This document shows positions 32,863 through 46,381 of a DNA stretch of 64,000 bases, in pieces (position 1 is the stretch's first letter; every line of letters starts with the position of its first letter). Below the pieces are notes generated by a model. It worked only from the letters and a program-made list of their open reading frames with translations, searched no databases and was not told the origin of the DNA. Origin of the DNA: Hymenobacter sp. 5317J-9. GTDB lineage: Bacteria > Bacteroidota > Bacteroidia > Cytophagales > Hymenobacteraceae. A program made the position numbers and the translations under genes. The stretch lies in the NCBI RefSeq assembly GCF_022921075.1, contig NZ_CP095050.1, forward strand, positions 558,001 through 622,000, read 5' to 3'.

Positions 32863-34608
32863 ATGAACCTCAAAACCAAGATTACCGCCGGCTTTTTGGC
32901 CTTGCTGCTGCTCGTCGTAGCGCTGGGCGGCTACGCTTTCTACTCCGTGCGGCGCCTGGAAACCAGCTCGCGCGGCATTTTGAAAGCCAATTTTTACTCC
33001 GTGGAGCTAGGCCAGCAGATGTTGCAGGCCCTGGACCGGCTGCAAACCCAGCCCGCCGATGCCGATGGACTGGCCCGGTTTCAATCGGGCCTGACCCGGG
33101 AGCTGGCCAACATCACCGAGCCCGGCGAGCAGCAGCTCGTGGACAGCCTGGCGGCCCGCTTTGCCGGGTACCAGCGCCAGGCAAATGAGCCAGCCCTGGA
33201 GCAGTTGCGAGCCGGCACCCACCGCATGATTCGCCTAAACACGGCCGCCCTGACCCGAAAAAATGAGCGCGCCAACCTCGCGGCCACCCAGGCCGGGCGC
33301 TACATGCTGGCGTTTATAACACTGGCCGTACTCATTGCCCTCATGTTCGTGCTGAGCGTGCCGGAAGCGGCGGTGGCCCCGTTGCGCAAGCTCACCCTGA
33401 GCTTGGAACACGCCGCCAACCAGGACTTCGATGCCACCATTCCCATTGAGAGCAACGACGAGTTTGGGCGCGTGGGCCGGGCATTCAATCGGATGCTGGC
33501 CGAGCTGAGCGAATTCCGCAGTTCGACCACGGCCGACCTGCTGCTGGAACGCAACCGCGCCCGCAGCATCGTGAACGGGCTGGACGAGGGCCTGCTGCTG
33601 CTGGACGAAAACCGCCGCATCATCCTGGCCAATCCCGTGCTTTGCGAGCTGCTGGACCTGTCCGTGACCCAGCTCGTGAACCGGTCCGCGGCCGAGGTAG
33701 CCCGCGAAAACGACCTGCTGCGCACCCTGCTTGCCCCGCTCGACGCGCCCCGCCGCGAGCAGGCCCTGGCCGCCGCGCCGCTGCTCAATATTCCGCAAAA
33801 CGGAGAGGAGGCCTTTTATCGGCTGGCGGTGCAGGATTTGGTGTCGTTCAACGAGGCCAGTGGCAAGACCGAATTTGTGGGTCAGATTCTGACCCTGCGC
33901 AACGTGTCAGACTTTAAAAAGCTCGACCAAGTGAAGTCGAATTTCTTGGCCACGGTGTCGCACGAGTTGAAAACCCCGCTCTCCAGCATCAACATGAGCC
34001 TGAAAGTGTTGGCCGATGAGCGGGTGGATGCCCAGGAGCGGCAGCGGGTGCTGGGCGGCATCGGGCGCGAAACCCAACGCCTGCTGCGCATCGTGAGCGA
34101 ACTACTTGACGTGTCACGCCTCGACACCGGGGCCGGCATTCAGCTCAACTTTGCGGCCACGCCGCTGCCGGCCGTGGTGCAGTTTGCCGCCGCCACGGTG
34201 CAGCCCCAACTCGACAACAAGCACCTAACGCTGGTGCAGGAACTGCCCGAGGGCCTGCCCACCGTGCGCGCCGACGTGGAAAAAACCACCTGGGTACTCA
34301 TCAACCTCTTGGCTAACGCCATCCGCTATTCGCCCGCTGGCGAGCCGTTAACCGTGCGCGCCGCCCGCGTGGGCAAGTTCGTGCAAGTGACGGTGCAAGA
34401 CCGCGGCCCCGGCATCGCGACCGAAAACCACGAAAAGATTTTCCAACGCTTTGCCCAGATTCCCGACAAGTCGGGCTACAAGGGCGGCTCGGGACTGGGG
34501 CTCAGCATTGCCCGCGAATTCATCACCACCCAGGGCGGGCGGTTATGGGTCGAGAGCGAACTAGGCAGTGGCAGTGCTTTTTGCTTCACGCTGCCCATCT
34601 CGGCCTAG
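32863..34608 (+). CDS. HAMP-PAS sensor histidine kinase of the kdp cluster
   Basis: The 581-residue kinase has a first membrane helix (ITAGFLALLLLVVALGGYAF) and a periplasmic domain of about 120 residues. A second helix (YMLAFITLAVLIALMFVLS) leads into a HAMP domain and a PAS-like domain (about 225-330, EGLLLLDENRRIILANPVL). The kinase core has the H-box SHELKTPLSSINMSL with His367, the N-box LLANAIRYSP and the glycine boxes DRGPGI and GSGLGLSI. It differs from KdpD, whose membrane part has four helices and no HAMP. Its place as last gene after the KdpD-like protein suggests the pair senses potassium status and phosphorylates the NtrC-type regulator at the other end of the cluster. Confidence 0.9.
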   Translation: MNLKTKITAGFLALLLLVVALGGYAFYSVRRLETSSRGILKANFYSVELGQQMLQALDRLQTQPADADGLARFQSGLTRELANITEPGEQQLVDSLAARFAGYQRQANEPALEQLRAGTHRMIRLNTAALTRKNERANLAATQAGRYMLAFITLAVLIALMFVLSVPEAAVAPLRKLTLSLEHAANQDFDATIPIESNDEFGRVGRAFNRMLAELSEFRSSTTADLLLERNRARSIVNGLDEGLLLLDENRRIILANPVLCELLDLSVTQLVNRSAAEVARENDLLRTLLAPLDAPRREQALAAAPLLNIPQNGEEAFYRLAVQDLVSFNEASGKTEFVGQILTLRNVSDFKKLDQVKSNFLATVSHELKTPLSSINMSLKVLADERVDAQERQRVLGGIGRETQRLLRIVSELLDVSRLDTGAGIQLNFAATPLPAVVQFAAATVQPQLDNKHLTLVQELPEGLPTVRADVEKTTWVLINLLANAIRYSPAGEPLTVRAARVGKFVQVTVQDRGPGIATENHEKIFQRFAQIPDKSGYKGGSGLGLSIAREFITTQGGRLWVESELGSGSAFCFTLPISA

Positions 34609-35391
34609 CCCCCATCGAAGTGTCGGAATTGGGTCTTCCCGCTGTTTCCGAAGACACAGAGAGGCATTTGGCTGGAAGTGGAAGGGCCCAATTACTAAGC
34701 CTTGAAGCAGGGCCGTTGCGTGCTCAAAAGCGGCGCGTAGCAGGATGCTTTTGGTGAGAAATGATGGAATAAGGTGCCATCTTCTTCGGCCCGGGGCTGC
34801 GCGGAGCGTGCCAAAACGCAAGACAATGGTAATATTTCCTTGAGGCGTGTGGTGCGTAAGGATTACTCCCACTTGCTTCAATACCGACACCGTTACCCGG
34901 TCAAACAATGTGTCGCATTGACTGGGCCAGTTGCCCCAAGTTTCTTATTGGCCGCATTCAGACGGTGGGGGAGGGGCATGGCTCGGAGGCTATTATCTTA
35001 GCTAATTCGACTTCCATTGACTTTGTGCAGTGCCGTCTCAGCTTCCTGCTGCTCATCCTTGGCAAATAGCATCTCGGTTGCGTACTTACATTGCCACTCT
35101 TTGAGCTTCCGCTTCTTAAACACAGTTTCGCATTCAAGTTCTAGAAGTCTTCTGCGTATTTCCTGTTTCTCCGCGTTCCAATACTTTGGGTGCAAGCGTA
35201 AGAAGTATAGAAATAAAGAGAATTACCCTAAACCAAATTCACTGCTGGATGCCAGTCGTTTCTGCCATCGTACAGCACTCTAATATCGGAGTGCTCTATC
35301 ACTAGTAGGTCATAAGCCAGCCGTATGAAAGAGCACCTCCCTGTCGACACGCCCCTGTTGGTGGGGGCTGGGGGGTGGCCGGAAACGCGAC
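34609..35391. other. Gap between the kdp cluster and the rRNA operon
   Basis: About 780 bases with lower G+C towards the right and no convincing gene except one small minus-strand frame listed separately. A short stem (AGCACTC/GAGTGCT, 35274-35295) near the rRNA end could add to termination of the rRNA transcript. Confidence 0.4.
34998..35195 (-). CDS. Possible small charged helical protein
   Basis: The frame encodes 65 residues (MHPKYWNAEKQEIRRRLLEL, then the rest), very rich in Lys, Glu, Gln and Arg, with heptad-like spacing that would form a long amphipathic helix or coiled coil. It has no membrane segment or known motif. Its codon use is AT-richer than the neighbours. It lies alone between the kdp cluster and the rRNA operon, downstream of the latter on the same strand. 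It could be a gene of foreign origin or a chance frame. Confidence 0.3.
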   Translation of the reverse strand: MHPKYWNAEKQEIRRRLLELECETVFKKRKLKEWQCKYATEMLFAKDEQQEAETALHKVNGSRIS

Positions 35392-35425
35392 GTCCCCGGG
35401 CCGCTGGCGAAAGCGGCCCGGGGAC
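35392..35425 (-). terminator. Terminator of the rRNA operon
   Basis: A perfect 14-bp stem (GTCCCCGGGCCGCT at 35392-35405 with 35412-35425) and a six-base loop lie 14 bases after the end of 5S on the minus strand. No long T-run follows, but the stem is very GC-rich. Confidence 0.75.
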
Positions 35426-35439
35426 GGGCGGTAAAAAGG

Positions 35440-35549
35440 TTGGCGGCGACCGACTCTCCCACCGGTGAAGGCAGTACCATAGGCGCACCGGGGCTTAACG
35501 GCTCTGTTCGGAATGGGAAGAGGTGAACACCCGGGCTAAAGCCACCATT
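35440..35549 (-). rRNA. rrf: 5S ribosomal RNA
   Basis: Read on the minus strand, the sequence has the conserved 5S elements: TGGTGGC at the 5' side pairing with GCCGCCA at the 3' side, CACCTCTTCCCATTCCGAAC, GTTAAGCCCCGG and GGGAGAGTCGGTCG. Ends are placed from the terminal helix and may be off by a few bases. It is the last gene of the operon. Confidence 0.93.
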
Positions 35550-35665
35550 GCTGGCGGGGGTTGCGCGTGTTCTGGTTCCCGCTCGCGCGGGACGCAACCC
35601 TCAATAACTCGACGCAAGGGGACAAAAACGAACCGCGGCGCCCGCGGCTTGACGAAATATGAGCG

Positions 35666-38577
<2,912 letters not shown>

Positions 38578-38811
38578 TTTCGTGCCCAACGCTTGTTGAA
38601 CGCCCCACCAGGGGGCCAAGCGCGGCACGGTTCGTTTTTGTTACCCCTTACGTCAAAGAACGTGCGTCACTCTTGTACTTAGTGACATTTGTGAAGGGTA
38701 GGAGGGACGCATTTAGCCCAATCTACTCTTCGAGTATTATTTGAATGAAGGAAAAGACGAATGATATAACGGACGTAGCACGCCTAACGACCTCCGGGGT
38801 CGGATTGCTCC
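38578..38811 (-). other. 16S-23S intergenic spacer without tRNA
   Basis: The spacer is about 235 bases long. It contains no tRNA: no T-arm motif GTTCGAA and no pair of acceptor stems can be found on the minus strand, although tRNA-Ile and tRNA-Ala are common here in many Bacteroidota. It is AT-richer than the genes and should hold the processing stems for both rRNAs. Confidence 0.75.
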
Positions 38812-40325
<1,514 letters not shown>

Positions 40326-41144
40326 GTAAAATTTCTCTACACCATGGCGAACCATGGCTGATGTCGAGTGCGAATCCGACCCGTGTTGACGAGTTCATGT
40401 ATTCGTGTTACGCCTGTTTTTTGCCGTGCCCTGCGCATGCAAAGCACGGCTTACCATTTGTCTTTTCCAAACATTCAAAGAACGGTTGCCATGCCCAGTT
40501 GGCGCAGCAGTGCGGCTATACTTGGGTAGTATAGCCTAGTGCCTTTTTCTGTTTCCTGCCTGCTTTGTTAAGGCCAGGCGATTGACAGGGTAGGTACTGT
40601 TTTAGTTCATGTCCCTAATCTTTTTCGCTTCCGAGTGATGCGCTTTTTGTGATTGGGAGTGCAAAGGTACCAGGAGTTTTTTCAGTTACAATGGCTAGTC
40701 GTAAAAAATATTTCCTGTTCGGTAAATCCTGTCTTGTTAGCTGGCATAATGGTCTGAACGGCAGTGGATTTTATTTCGAAGGGACTTTGATTTTTTTTTG
40801 AGCTAGCAAAGGTTAGCTGGATATAGTGAGCTTTTAGGCAACTCTTATGTGTGAATGGGGAGATACAATCAATCTGGTTACGCCAACTCCTCCCTATTGG
40901 TGCCTTGATGCAAATGAAGTGGCGTGCCGGAAGGTTCTGGATGATGCGAGGACGCTTGTAAGTGGCTGTCGAAGAGTATGAAGTAGACTGAAAGCAGAGA
41001 GGGTACTTGGGCTCCTGCCTGTGGGGCAGTCTTTATATAAGCTGTGGGGCGATGGTTTTGTGAGATGTATATGTTGTGAGAAGAATGCAGGGTATGCGTG
41101 TGAATCTATTTCTCGGCTTTTGGCCTGAATGCGTTGTGGCCGAG
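40326..41144. other. rRNA leader and AT-rich region upstream of 16S
   Basis: The first 340 bases (40326-40660) are the transcribed leader of the rRNA operon. The rest, up to the GNAT stop at 41145, contains the promoter and about 450 bases of AT-richer sequence without a credible gene on either strand. Confidence 0.6.
40662..40691 (-). promoter_or_regulatory. rRNA operon promoter, Bacteroidota type
   Basis: On the minus strand, TTG (40691-40689) is followed after 19 bases by TACCTTTG (40669-40662), an exact fit to TTG...TAnnTTTG. A T-rich tract lies between them. Transcription would start near 40655 and run about 330 bases before 16S. The spacing equals that of the tRNA-Gly promoter. Confidence 0.8.
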
Positions 41145-41711
41145 TTAGGGATTCGCTGAGGCCGTTGGCTGGCGTTTTTCAAGCCAAAATGGTCGGGTTA
41201 TTTCATACACAAAGTTCAGCTTGGGAAGCTCGCCGAAGTAAGCGACTTCCTGCTCTGCCACTTTGCAGGCCCCCAGCCGCTGGATAGCGATTTGTGAGCG
41301 CACGTTGCCGGCCCCGATGTGGAAACGCACGGCCTCAACGAATTGAAACAAATAGTCCAGCAGCAATGCCTTCACGGCTAAGTTGATGCCTTTGCCCCAC
41401 TGCTTGGTCCCAAAGAAGGTGTAGCCGATGAAAATGCTGTTGTCTTCTGATTGGTAATCGTAGATACGGGTGCTGCCCAGCACGGTGCCCGTGGCTTTGT
41501 CGACTACTTTGAAGGCGCCGCCGCTTTGTAGGGCGCCTGCGAAAAAGGTGGCGAACACGGGCTGCTGCCACCGGTCACGGTTGGGATGCTGGGCCCAGAT
41601 GGCGGGGTCGGCGGCCACGGCGTAGAGCGCCGCGAAGTCGGCGGGCTGCAGGGGGAGCAACTGCAGCGTATCGATTTCCAGGGCGGGCTGGAGGGAAAAG
41701 GGGGGGCTCAT
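41145..41711 (-). CDS. RimJ/RimL-type GNAT acetyltransferase
   Basis: The start is ATG 41711 (MSPPFSLQPALEIDTLQLLP). The much longer frame upstream would run into the divergent helicase gene. The 188-residue product has the layout of the RimJ/RimL branch: LQPADFAALYAVAADPAIW at the N-terminus, the central strands GSTRIYDYQSEDNSIFIGYT, the acetyl-CoA loop QWGKGINLAVKALLLDYLF and AVRFHIGAGNVRSQIAIQRL. It should acetylate an amino group of a protein or small molecule. It is divergent from the helicase gene, with 111 bases between the start codons and an 11-bp inverted repeat in that space. Confidence 0.85.
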   Translation of the reverse strand: MSPPFSLQPALEIDTLQLLPLQPADFAALYAVAADPAIWAQHPNRDRWQQPVFATFFAGALQSGGAFKVVDKATGTVLGSTRIYDYQSEDNSIFIGYTFFGTKQWGKGINLAVKALLLDYLFQFVEAVRFHIGAGNVRSQIAIQRLGACKVAEQEVAYFGELPKLNFVYEITRPFWLEKRQPTASANP

Positions 41712-41730
41712 GAGGGGGACAACTGGTGGA

Positions 41731-41795
41731 CAAAGGTGCTGCGCAGCGCCAGCACAGTGCGTGGGCCGTGCACCGAAAATTTGCCAGCACCTTTG
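41731..41795. promoter_or_regulatory. Inverted repeat in the divergent GNAT/helicase promoter region
   Basis: CAAAGGTGCTG (41731-41741) and its exact reverse complement CAGCACCTTTG (41785-41795) lie symmetrically between the two divergent starts. Each copy holds CACCTTTG, one base away from the Bacteroidota -7 element TAnnTTTG, read outward in each direction. They may be paired -7 elements or operator halves. Confidence 0.5.
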
Positions 41796-41822
41796 CACTT
41801 CATTAAGTAAGCGTAGCCCGGG

Positions 41823-43871
41823 ATGAACGCAACAGAGCAGGAAGAACGAGAATATCTGGAAGAAATTAAAGAGAAGCTGACGTTGGCCATTCGGCGCGGT
41901 GATGAAGCCGTGCGCCAGCATTCGGAGGAGCTGCGCGAGAAAAAGCAGTACATCCACGAGCACCAGTCGGGCATGGACGAGGCCGACATGGTGGCCGCCG
42001 ACCAGTCCATCAACCGCATGGCTTTCACGGGCGAGGCGGCCGTGGGCCGCAAGCGCCGATTGATGAAGCTGGTGCAGTCGCCTTACTTCGGCCGCATCGA
42101 CTTTGCGGCGCGCGGCAGCAAGGAAGCCACGCCGGTCTACATCGGGGTGCATTCCTTTATAGATGAGCGCCAGCGCAAAGGGCTGATTTTTGACTGGCGG
42201 GCGCCGATTTCGTCCATGTTCTACGATTTCGAACTGGGGCCGGCTTCCTACAGTACGCCATCTGGCACTATTGAGGGCGCGATTGGGCTAAAGCGGCAGT
42301 ATAAGATTCGCGACGGGCGCATGGAATTCATGCTCGACAGCGGCGTCAACATTCACGACGACGTGCTGCAGCGCGAACTGGCCAAGTCGTCGGACGACAA
42401 GATGAAGAACATCGTGGCGACCATTCAGCGCGACCAGAACGCGGTGATTCGCAACGAAACGGCGTCGGTGATGGTCATTCAGGGCGTGGCGGGCTCGGGC
42501 AAAACATCCATTGCGCTGCACCGCATTGCTTTTCTGCTGTACCGCTACCGCGACAGCATTCGGGCCAAGGATGTGCTCATCATCTCACCTAATAAGGTGT
42601 TTGCCGACTACATCTCCAACGTGCTGCCCGAGCTGGGCGAGGAGCACCTGCCCGAGCTGGGCATGGAAGAGCTGGCGGCCGACCTGATGGGCAGCCAATT
42701 CGGCTTCCAGACGTTTTTTGACCAGGTGTCGGCGCTGCTCGAAAACCACCACCCGGCCTTCATCGAGCGCATTCGGTTCAAGTCCTCGTTTGAGTTTTTG
42801 AGCCAGCTGAACCAGTACCTGCTGCACGTCGAAAACCACTATTTCGCGCCCACCGAGTTGCGGGTAGGTAGCACGCGGGTGCCGCAGGCGTTTATTCAAA
42901 GCCGGTTCAAGGCCTACCACCGGGTGCCGCTGCTGAAGCGCTTTCCGCTGGTGGCCCAGGACGTGCGCGACCACGTGCGCGACGCCGCTAAACGCAAGCT
43001 CACCGGCGGCGAGAAGAATACCATCGGGGAGGCCATCCCACGCATGTTCAAGTTCGCCAGTGCGTTGGAGTTCTACCGGGACTTTTACCGCTGGGTGGGC
43101 CGGCCCGAACTGTTCCGCTACGAGCCTGGGCGGAACCTGGAGTACGCCGACGTATTCCCGCTGATTTACCTGCGCATCCGGCTGGAAGGCCTTACGACTT
43201 ACGACCACGTGAAGCACTTGCTGGTGGACGAGATGCAGGACTACACGCCCGTGCAGTACGCGGTGCTTTCGCGGCTGTTCAGCTGCCGCAAAACCATTCT
43301 CGGCGACGTCAGCCAAACGGTGAACCCCTACAGCGCGTCGTCGGCCGAAACCATCGAGCGCGTGTTTCCGCAGGCCGAAGTGGTGCGGCTCTACCGCAGC
43401 TACCGCTCTACGATGGAAATTACAGCTTTTGCGCAGCGCATCACGCCCAATCCGAACATCATTCCGCTGGAGCGGCACGGGCCGGAACCTGCCGTGCTGC
43501 GCTTCAACAGCCAGGACGAGGAACTGCAGGCCATTAAGCGACTAATGCAGAACTTTGCAAGCTCCGGCAACCAGTCGCTGGGCATCATCTGCAAAACCCT
43601 GCGGCAGGCTGAGCAGGCGCATGAAGCTTTGCAAGGCCCTGGCGTGCACCTGCTCACCGACGAGTCCACGACCTTCAAGGAGGGCGTCGTCATCACCACG
43701 GCTCACCTGGCCAAGGGGCTGGAATTTGACGAGGTAATTGTGCCTTTTGCCTCGGCCCGCACCTACCGCACGGACGTCGATAAAAGCATGCTTTACGTGG
43801 CCTGCACCCGGGCCATGCACCGCCTCACGCTCACGTACTCGGGCGAGGTGGCGACTTTTTTGGCGGATTAA
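41823..43871 (+). CDS. HelD-type UvrD/Rep-like ATPase (RNA polymerase recycling)
   Basis: The 682-residue protein begins with a charged coiled-coil arm (EQEEREYLEEIKEKLTLAIR; about residues 5-60). The ATPase follows, with a Walker A loop VAGSGKTSIALHRIAFLLYR (about 222-240), motif II DEMQDYTPVQYAVLS, motif IV-V parts (TAHLAKGLEFDEVIV) and motif VI YVACTRAMHRLTLTYSGE. The N-terminal arm, the short 1B region and IFDWRAPISSMFYD-like wording are those of the HelD group, which frees stalled RNA polymerase in Gram-positive bacteria, rather than of UvrD or PcrA. The role in Bacteroidota is inferred. It is alone on its strand and converges on the GH32 gene. Confidence 0.8.
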   Translation: MNATEQEEREYLEEIKEKLTLAIRRGDEAVRQHSEELREKKQYIHEHQSGMDEADMVAADQSINRMAFTGEAAVGRKRRLMKLVQSPYFGRIDFAARGSKEATPVYIGVHSFIDERQRKGLIFDWRAPISSMFYDFELGPASYSTPSGTIEGAIGLKRQYKIRDGRMEFMLDSGVNIHDDVLQRELAKSSDDKMKNIVATIQRDQNAVIRNETASVMVIQGVAGSGKTSIALHRIAFLLYRYRDSIRAKDVLIISPNKVFADYISNVLPELGEEHLPELGMEELAADLMGSQFGFQTFFDQVSALLENHHPAFIERIRFKSSFEFLSQLNQYLLHVENHYFAPTELRVGSTRVPQAFIQSRFKAYHRVPLLKRFPLVAQDVRDHVRDAAKRKLTGGEKNTIGEAIPRMFKFASALEFYRDFYRWVGRPELFRYEPGRNLEYADVFPLIYLRIRLEGLTTYDHVKHLLVDEMQDYTPVQYAVLSRLFSCRKTILGDVSQTVNPYSASSAETIERVFPQAEVVRLYRSYRSTMEITAFAQRITPNPNIIPLERHGPEPAVLRFNSQDEELQAIKRLMQNFASSGNQSLGIICKTLRQAEQAHEALQGPGVHLLTDESTTFKEGVVITTAHLAKGLEFDEVIVPFASARTYRTDVDKSMLYVACTRAMHRLTLTYSGEVATFLAD

Positions 43872-43892
43872 CTATTCAGCGTGCATTCCCAG

Positions 43893-46364
43893 CTAGCGGC
43901 TGAGCATGATTTTCCGGGTCTGCGTTGCTCCGCCATCAAACCGGTAGCGCAGCACGTAGAGGCCGGCGGCCAGCTGCGATGGCAACTGCAGCGCCGTGGT
44001 GGAACTGCCGGCCGCCACCGGCAATGCGAAGCGGTGGTGTACACGCCCATCAAGCCCCAGCACTTCGCCGCGCAGCTGGCCGGCGCGGCGCGCCTGCGTG
44101 GCCAGCATCACGGTGCCGGTAGTGGGGTTGGGAAAGGTGTCGAGCTGTGACTCGGCAGCTTTGGCGGGCTGGGTGCTGCTCACCACGGCCGGGATGTTCA
44201 GCGCCCAGACCTGGGCCGAAGTGAGGGTGGCGTTGCCGCCGCGCACGAACATGTCCACGGCGTTGCTGTTGGCGCTGGCCGGGTACATGCGCGTGGCAAA
44301 CGCGTAGCGGCCGTTGATGAACACCTCCAAGGCCGAGCCGTCGATGAAGATGCGCCACTCGGCGGGCTGGCCGGCGGGCAGGTCCAGAAACTCGGTGATG
44401 ACGTCGTGCGGCGTGTTGGGATTGGTGGACGACAGGCTGCGGTCGACCACCACCTGGCGCGTCTGGTAGTCGTAGGAAATGCGCGTCTGCTCGTTGCCGC
44501 TCGCGCTTTTGCCCAGCACGAACCCCACTTGCTGGGTGGTGGCGCCGGGCTGAACAGTAGCGCGCAGCTCCAGCTGCCAGCCGCTGGCCGTGCCCAGGAA
44601 GTTGCGGCCTGTGGCGGTCAGGTTCACGTTGCTGAAGCTGGTGGCACTGCCGCGCAGCTGAGCCAGATTAGGATGCGGGGCTTGGTAGAGGGCGCCGTTT
44701 TGCAGGGTCCAGGTGCGGGGCAGGCCGAAGACGTTGGCGTAGCCGTTGGTGTAGGCCGTGGTGCCGGGCACCTGGTCGGGAATGATGCCGATGGCCGTCA
44801 CGTTGCCGGCCGCGTCGGTGTTCACGGCGGGCGAAAGCAGCGCATTTACCACGTCGAGGTTGCGGGTGTACTGCTGGTCGGGCGTGAACTGGTTGTTGGC
44901 AAAATCACCCACCCAATACAGCGCCCGCGCCGGGTTCGAGCCCTGCGGCACCTTGTTCACCAGCAGCAGGCGTTTGGTGCCAAAATCCCAGAAAACGGGC
45001 ATTTCCCAGAAGATGCCGGAGTTGTCCAGCGCCGGGTCGCCGGTGAATAATTGCCCCACAAACTGCCAGCTCACCAAGTCGGCCGACTGGTACAAAAATG
45101 CTGTGCCGGCATCGGCCGGGCTGGCCAGCCCCGAGCCCACCAGCATCTTCCACCCGCCCCCGTCGCGGAAAACGTAGGGGTCGCGGAAGTCGCGGTTGGG
45201 CACGCTGGCCGGCGCTCCGGTCACGAGCGGGTTCTGCGGCAGCTTCTGCCAGTTCAGCAGCGGGGCATCAGGCGTGGCCGCGCCGATGCCGGCCTTCACG
45301 CCGTCCACGCCGGTGTAGACGATGGTGGGCGTGCCGTTGTTCACCACCACGTGGCCCGACCAGATGCCCACCTGGTCGAAGGAATTGGGCGTGGGCCACA
45401 GCGCCACCGGCAACTCTTCCCAGGCCAGCAGGTCACGGCTGCGCAGGTGGCCCCAGTTCAAATTGCCCCAGTACGGCCCGTTGGCGTTGCGCTGGTAGAA
45501 CAAGTGGTAATACCCGTTGTGGTACACCAGGCCGTGGGCCTCGTTGCACCAGTTGGCGGCCGGGCTGGGGTGGTAGCGGGGCCGCAGGTAGTCGCCGGCA
45601 AAGCGGCTGGCCGGAATGCGCAAGTCCGGCGCCGCGGCCGGCGCCCGGTACGCCTGCGCCACCTGCGCGGCCGTGAGGGGCCGGCGCAGCAGCGCCACGT
45701 CGTCGAGCACGCCGTTCAGCACGTTGGTGTCGAAATCGCCCACCCGCTCGGTGCGCGGGTATTTGCCCAGGAAAACGGTGGTGGGCTGCCAGCCCACCGG
45801 GCCGGGCGCGAAGGTGAAAGCCTGGAGCAGCTGGCCGTTGCGGTAGAGGCTGAGGCGGCCGCGCTGGGTGTTCATGGTCAGGGCCACTTGCTGCCACTGG
45901 TTGTGGGCCAGCAGTTGGGTGGTCACGAACCGCTCACGGGCGCTGCCGGCCGACACTTCTGCCACCAGCCGGCCAAACTCGTCCACGCTCAGGGCCAGGC
46001 CCTGGCCGGTGGTCGGGTCGCGGTGCGCCCAGATGGCGGCCGGCTTCACGGGGTAAGATTCCAGCGCCAGCCAGGCCGTGAGCGTGAGCGAATCAGACAG
46101 AATATTTGTCGGCAACGCCCCCGTAAACCACACCGAATAGCCATCGGTGCGCACGGCCGCGCCGCGGGCGCCCGCCACCGCATCCAGCGCCGGCCGGAAG
46201 GTGGGCGACGGGTACGCCTGCTGCGACACCCGCTCCACAATGCGCTTGCCCTGCACGTTGTCGAACGACCAGTGCGCCAGCGTGTCGGATTGGGCGTGCG
46301 CGCCCAGCGTGGCCAGCAGCACCGGTAGCGTGGTGCGGGCCAGTTGTTTCAGAAAAGCCGTCAT
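43893..46364 (-). CDS. Secreted GH32-type fructan hydrolase with LamG domain and T9SS domain
   Basis: The 823-residue protein has a signal peptide (LPVLLATLGAHAQ) and a LamG/concanavalin-like domain (about 30-220). The GH32 five-bladed propeller runs from about 260 to 560 and a GH32 C-terminal beta sandwich to about 725. A type A T9SS domain ends it (FPNPTTGTVMLATQ, LYVLRYRFDGG, KIMLSR). The acid motifs are RDFRDPYVF (stabiliser Asp) and IFWEMPVF (acid Glu). The motif with the nucleophile reads NWCNEAHGLVYHNGYYHLFY, with Glu275 where WMNDPNG has Asp. This variant may form a GH32 subgroup with a different specificity. The protein is expected on the cell surface, cutting levan- or inulin-like polymers before SusCD uptake. 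Its start is 17 bases after the preceding GH32 stop. Confidence 0.8.
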   Translation of the reverse strand: MTAFLKQLARTTLPVLLATLGAHAQSDTLAHWSFDNVQGKRIVERVSQQAYPSPTFRPALDAVAGARGAAVRTDGYSVWFTGALPTNILSDSLTLTAWLALESYPVKPAAIWAHRDPTTGQGLALSVDEFGRLVAEVSAGSARERFVTTQLLAHNQWQQVALTMNTQRGRLSLYRNGQLLQAFTFAPGPVGWQPTTVFLGKYPRTERVGDFDTNVLNGVLDDVALLRRPLTAAQVAQAYRAPAAAPDLRIPASRFAGDYLRPRYHPSPAANWCNEAHGLVYHNGYYHLFYQRNANGPYWGNLNWGHLRSRDLLAWEELPVALWPTPNSFDQVGIWSGHVVVNNGTPTIVYTGVDGVKAGIGAATPDAPLLNWQKLPQNPLVTGAPASVPNRDFRDPYVFRDGGGWKMLVGSGLASPADAGTAFLYQSADLVSWQFVGQLFTGDPALDNSGIFWEMPVFWDFGTKRLLLVNKVPQGSNPARALYWVGDFANNQFTPDQQYTRNLDVVNALLSPAVNTDAAGNVTAIGIIPDQVPGTTAYTNGYANVFGLPRTWTLQNGALYQAPHPNLAQLRGSATSFSNVNLTATGRNFLGTASGWQLELRATVQPGATTQQVGFVLGKSASGNEQTRISYDYQTRQVVVDRSLSSTNPNTPHDVITEFLDLPAGQPAEWRIFIDGSALEVFINGRYAFATRMYPASANSNAVDMFVRGGNATLTSAQVWALNIPAVVSSTQPAKAAESQLDTFPNPTTGTVMLATQARRAGQLRGEVLGLDGRVHHRFALPVAAGSSTTALQLPSQLAAGLYVLRYRFDGGATQTRKIMLSR

Positions 46365-46381
46365 GGAAAGGAGGTTTTGGG

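Noticed and set aside
34561..34908. Minus-strand frame of 115 codons after the kdp-linked kinase
   Set aside because: It overlaps the end of the kinase gene and has no recognisable feature or start context.
41712..42152. N-terminal extension of the GNAT frame by 147 residues
   Set aside because: The extension is antisense to the helicase gene, and the acetyltransferase fold begins at the ATG at 41711.
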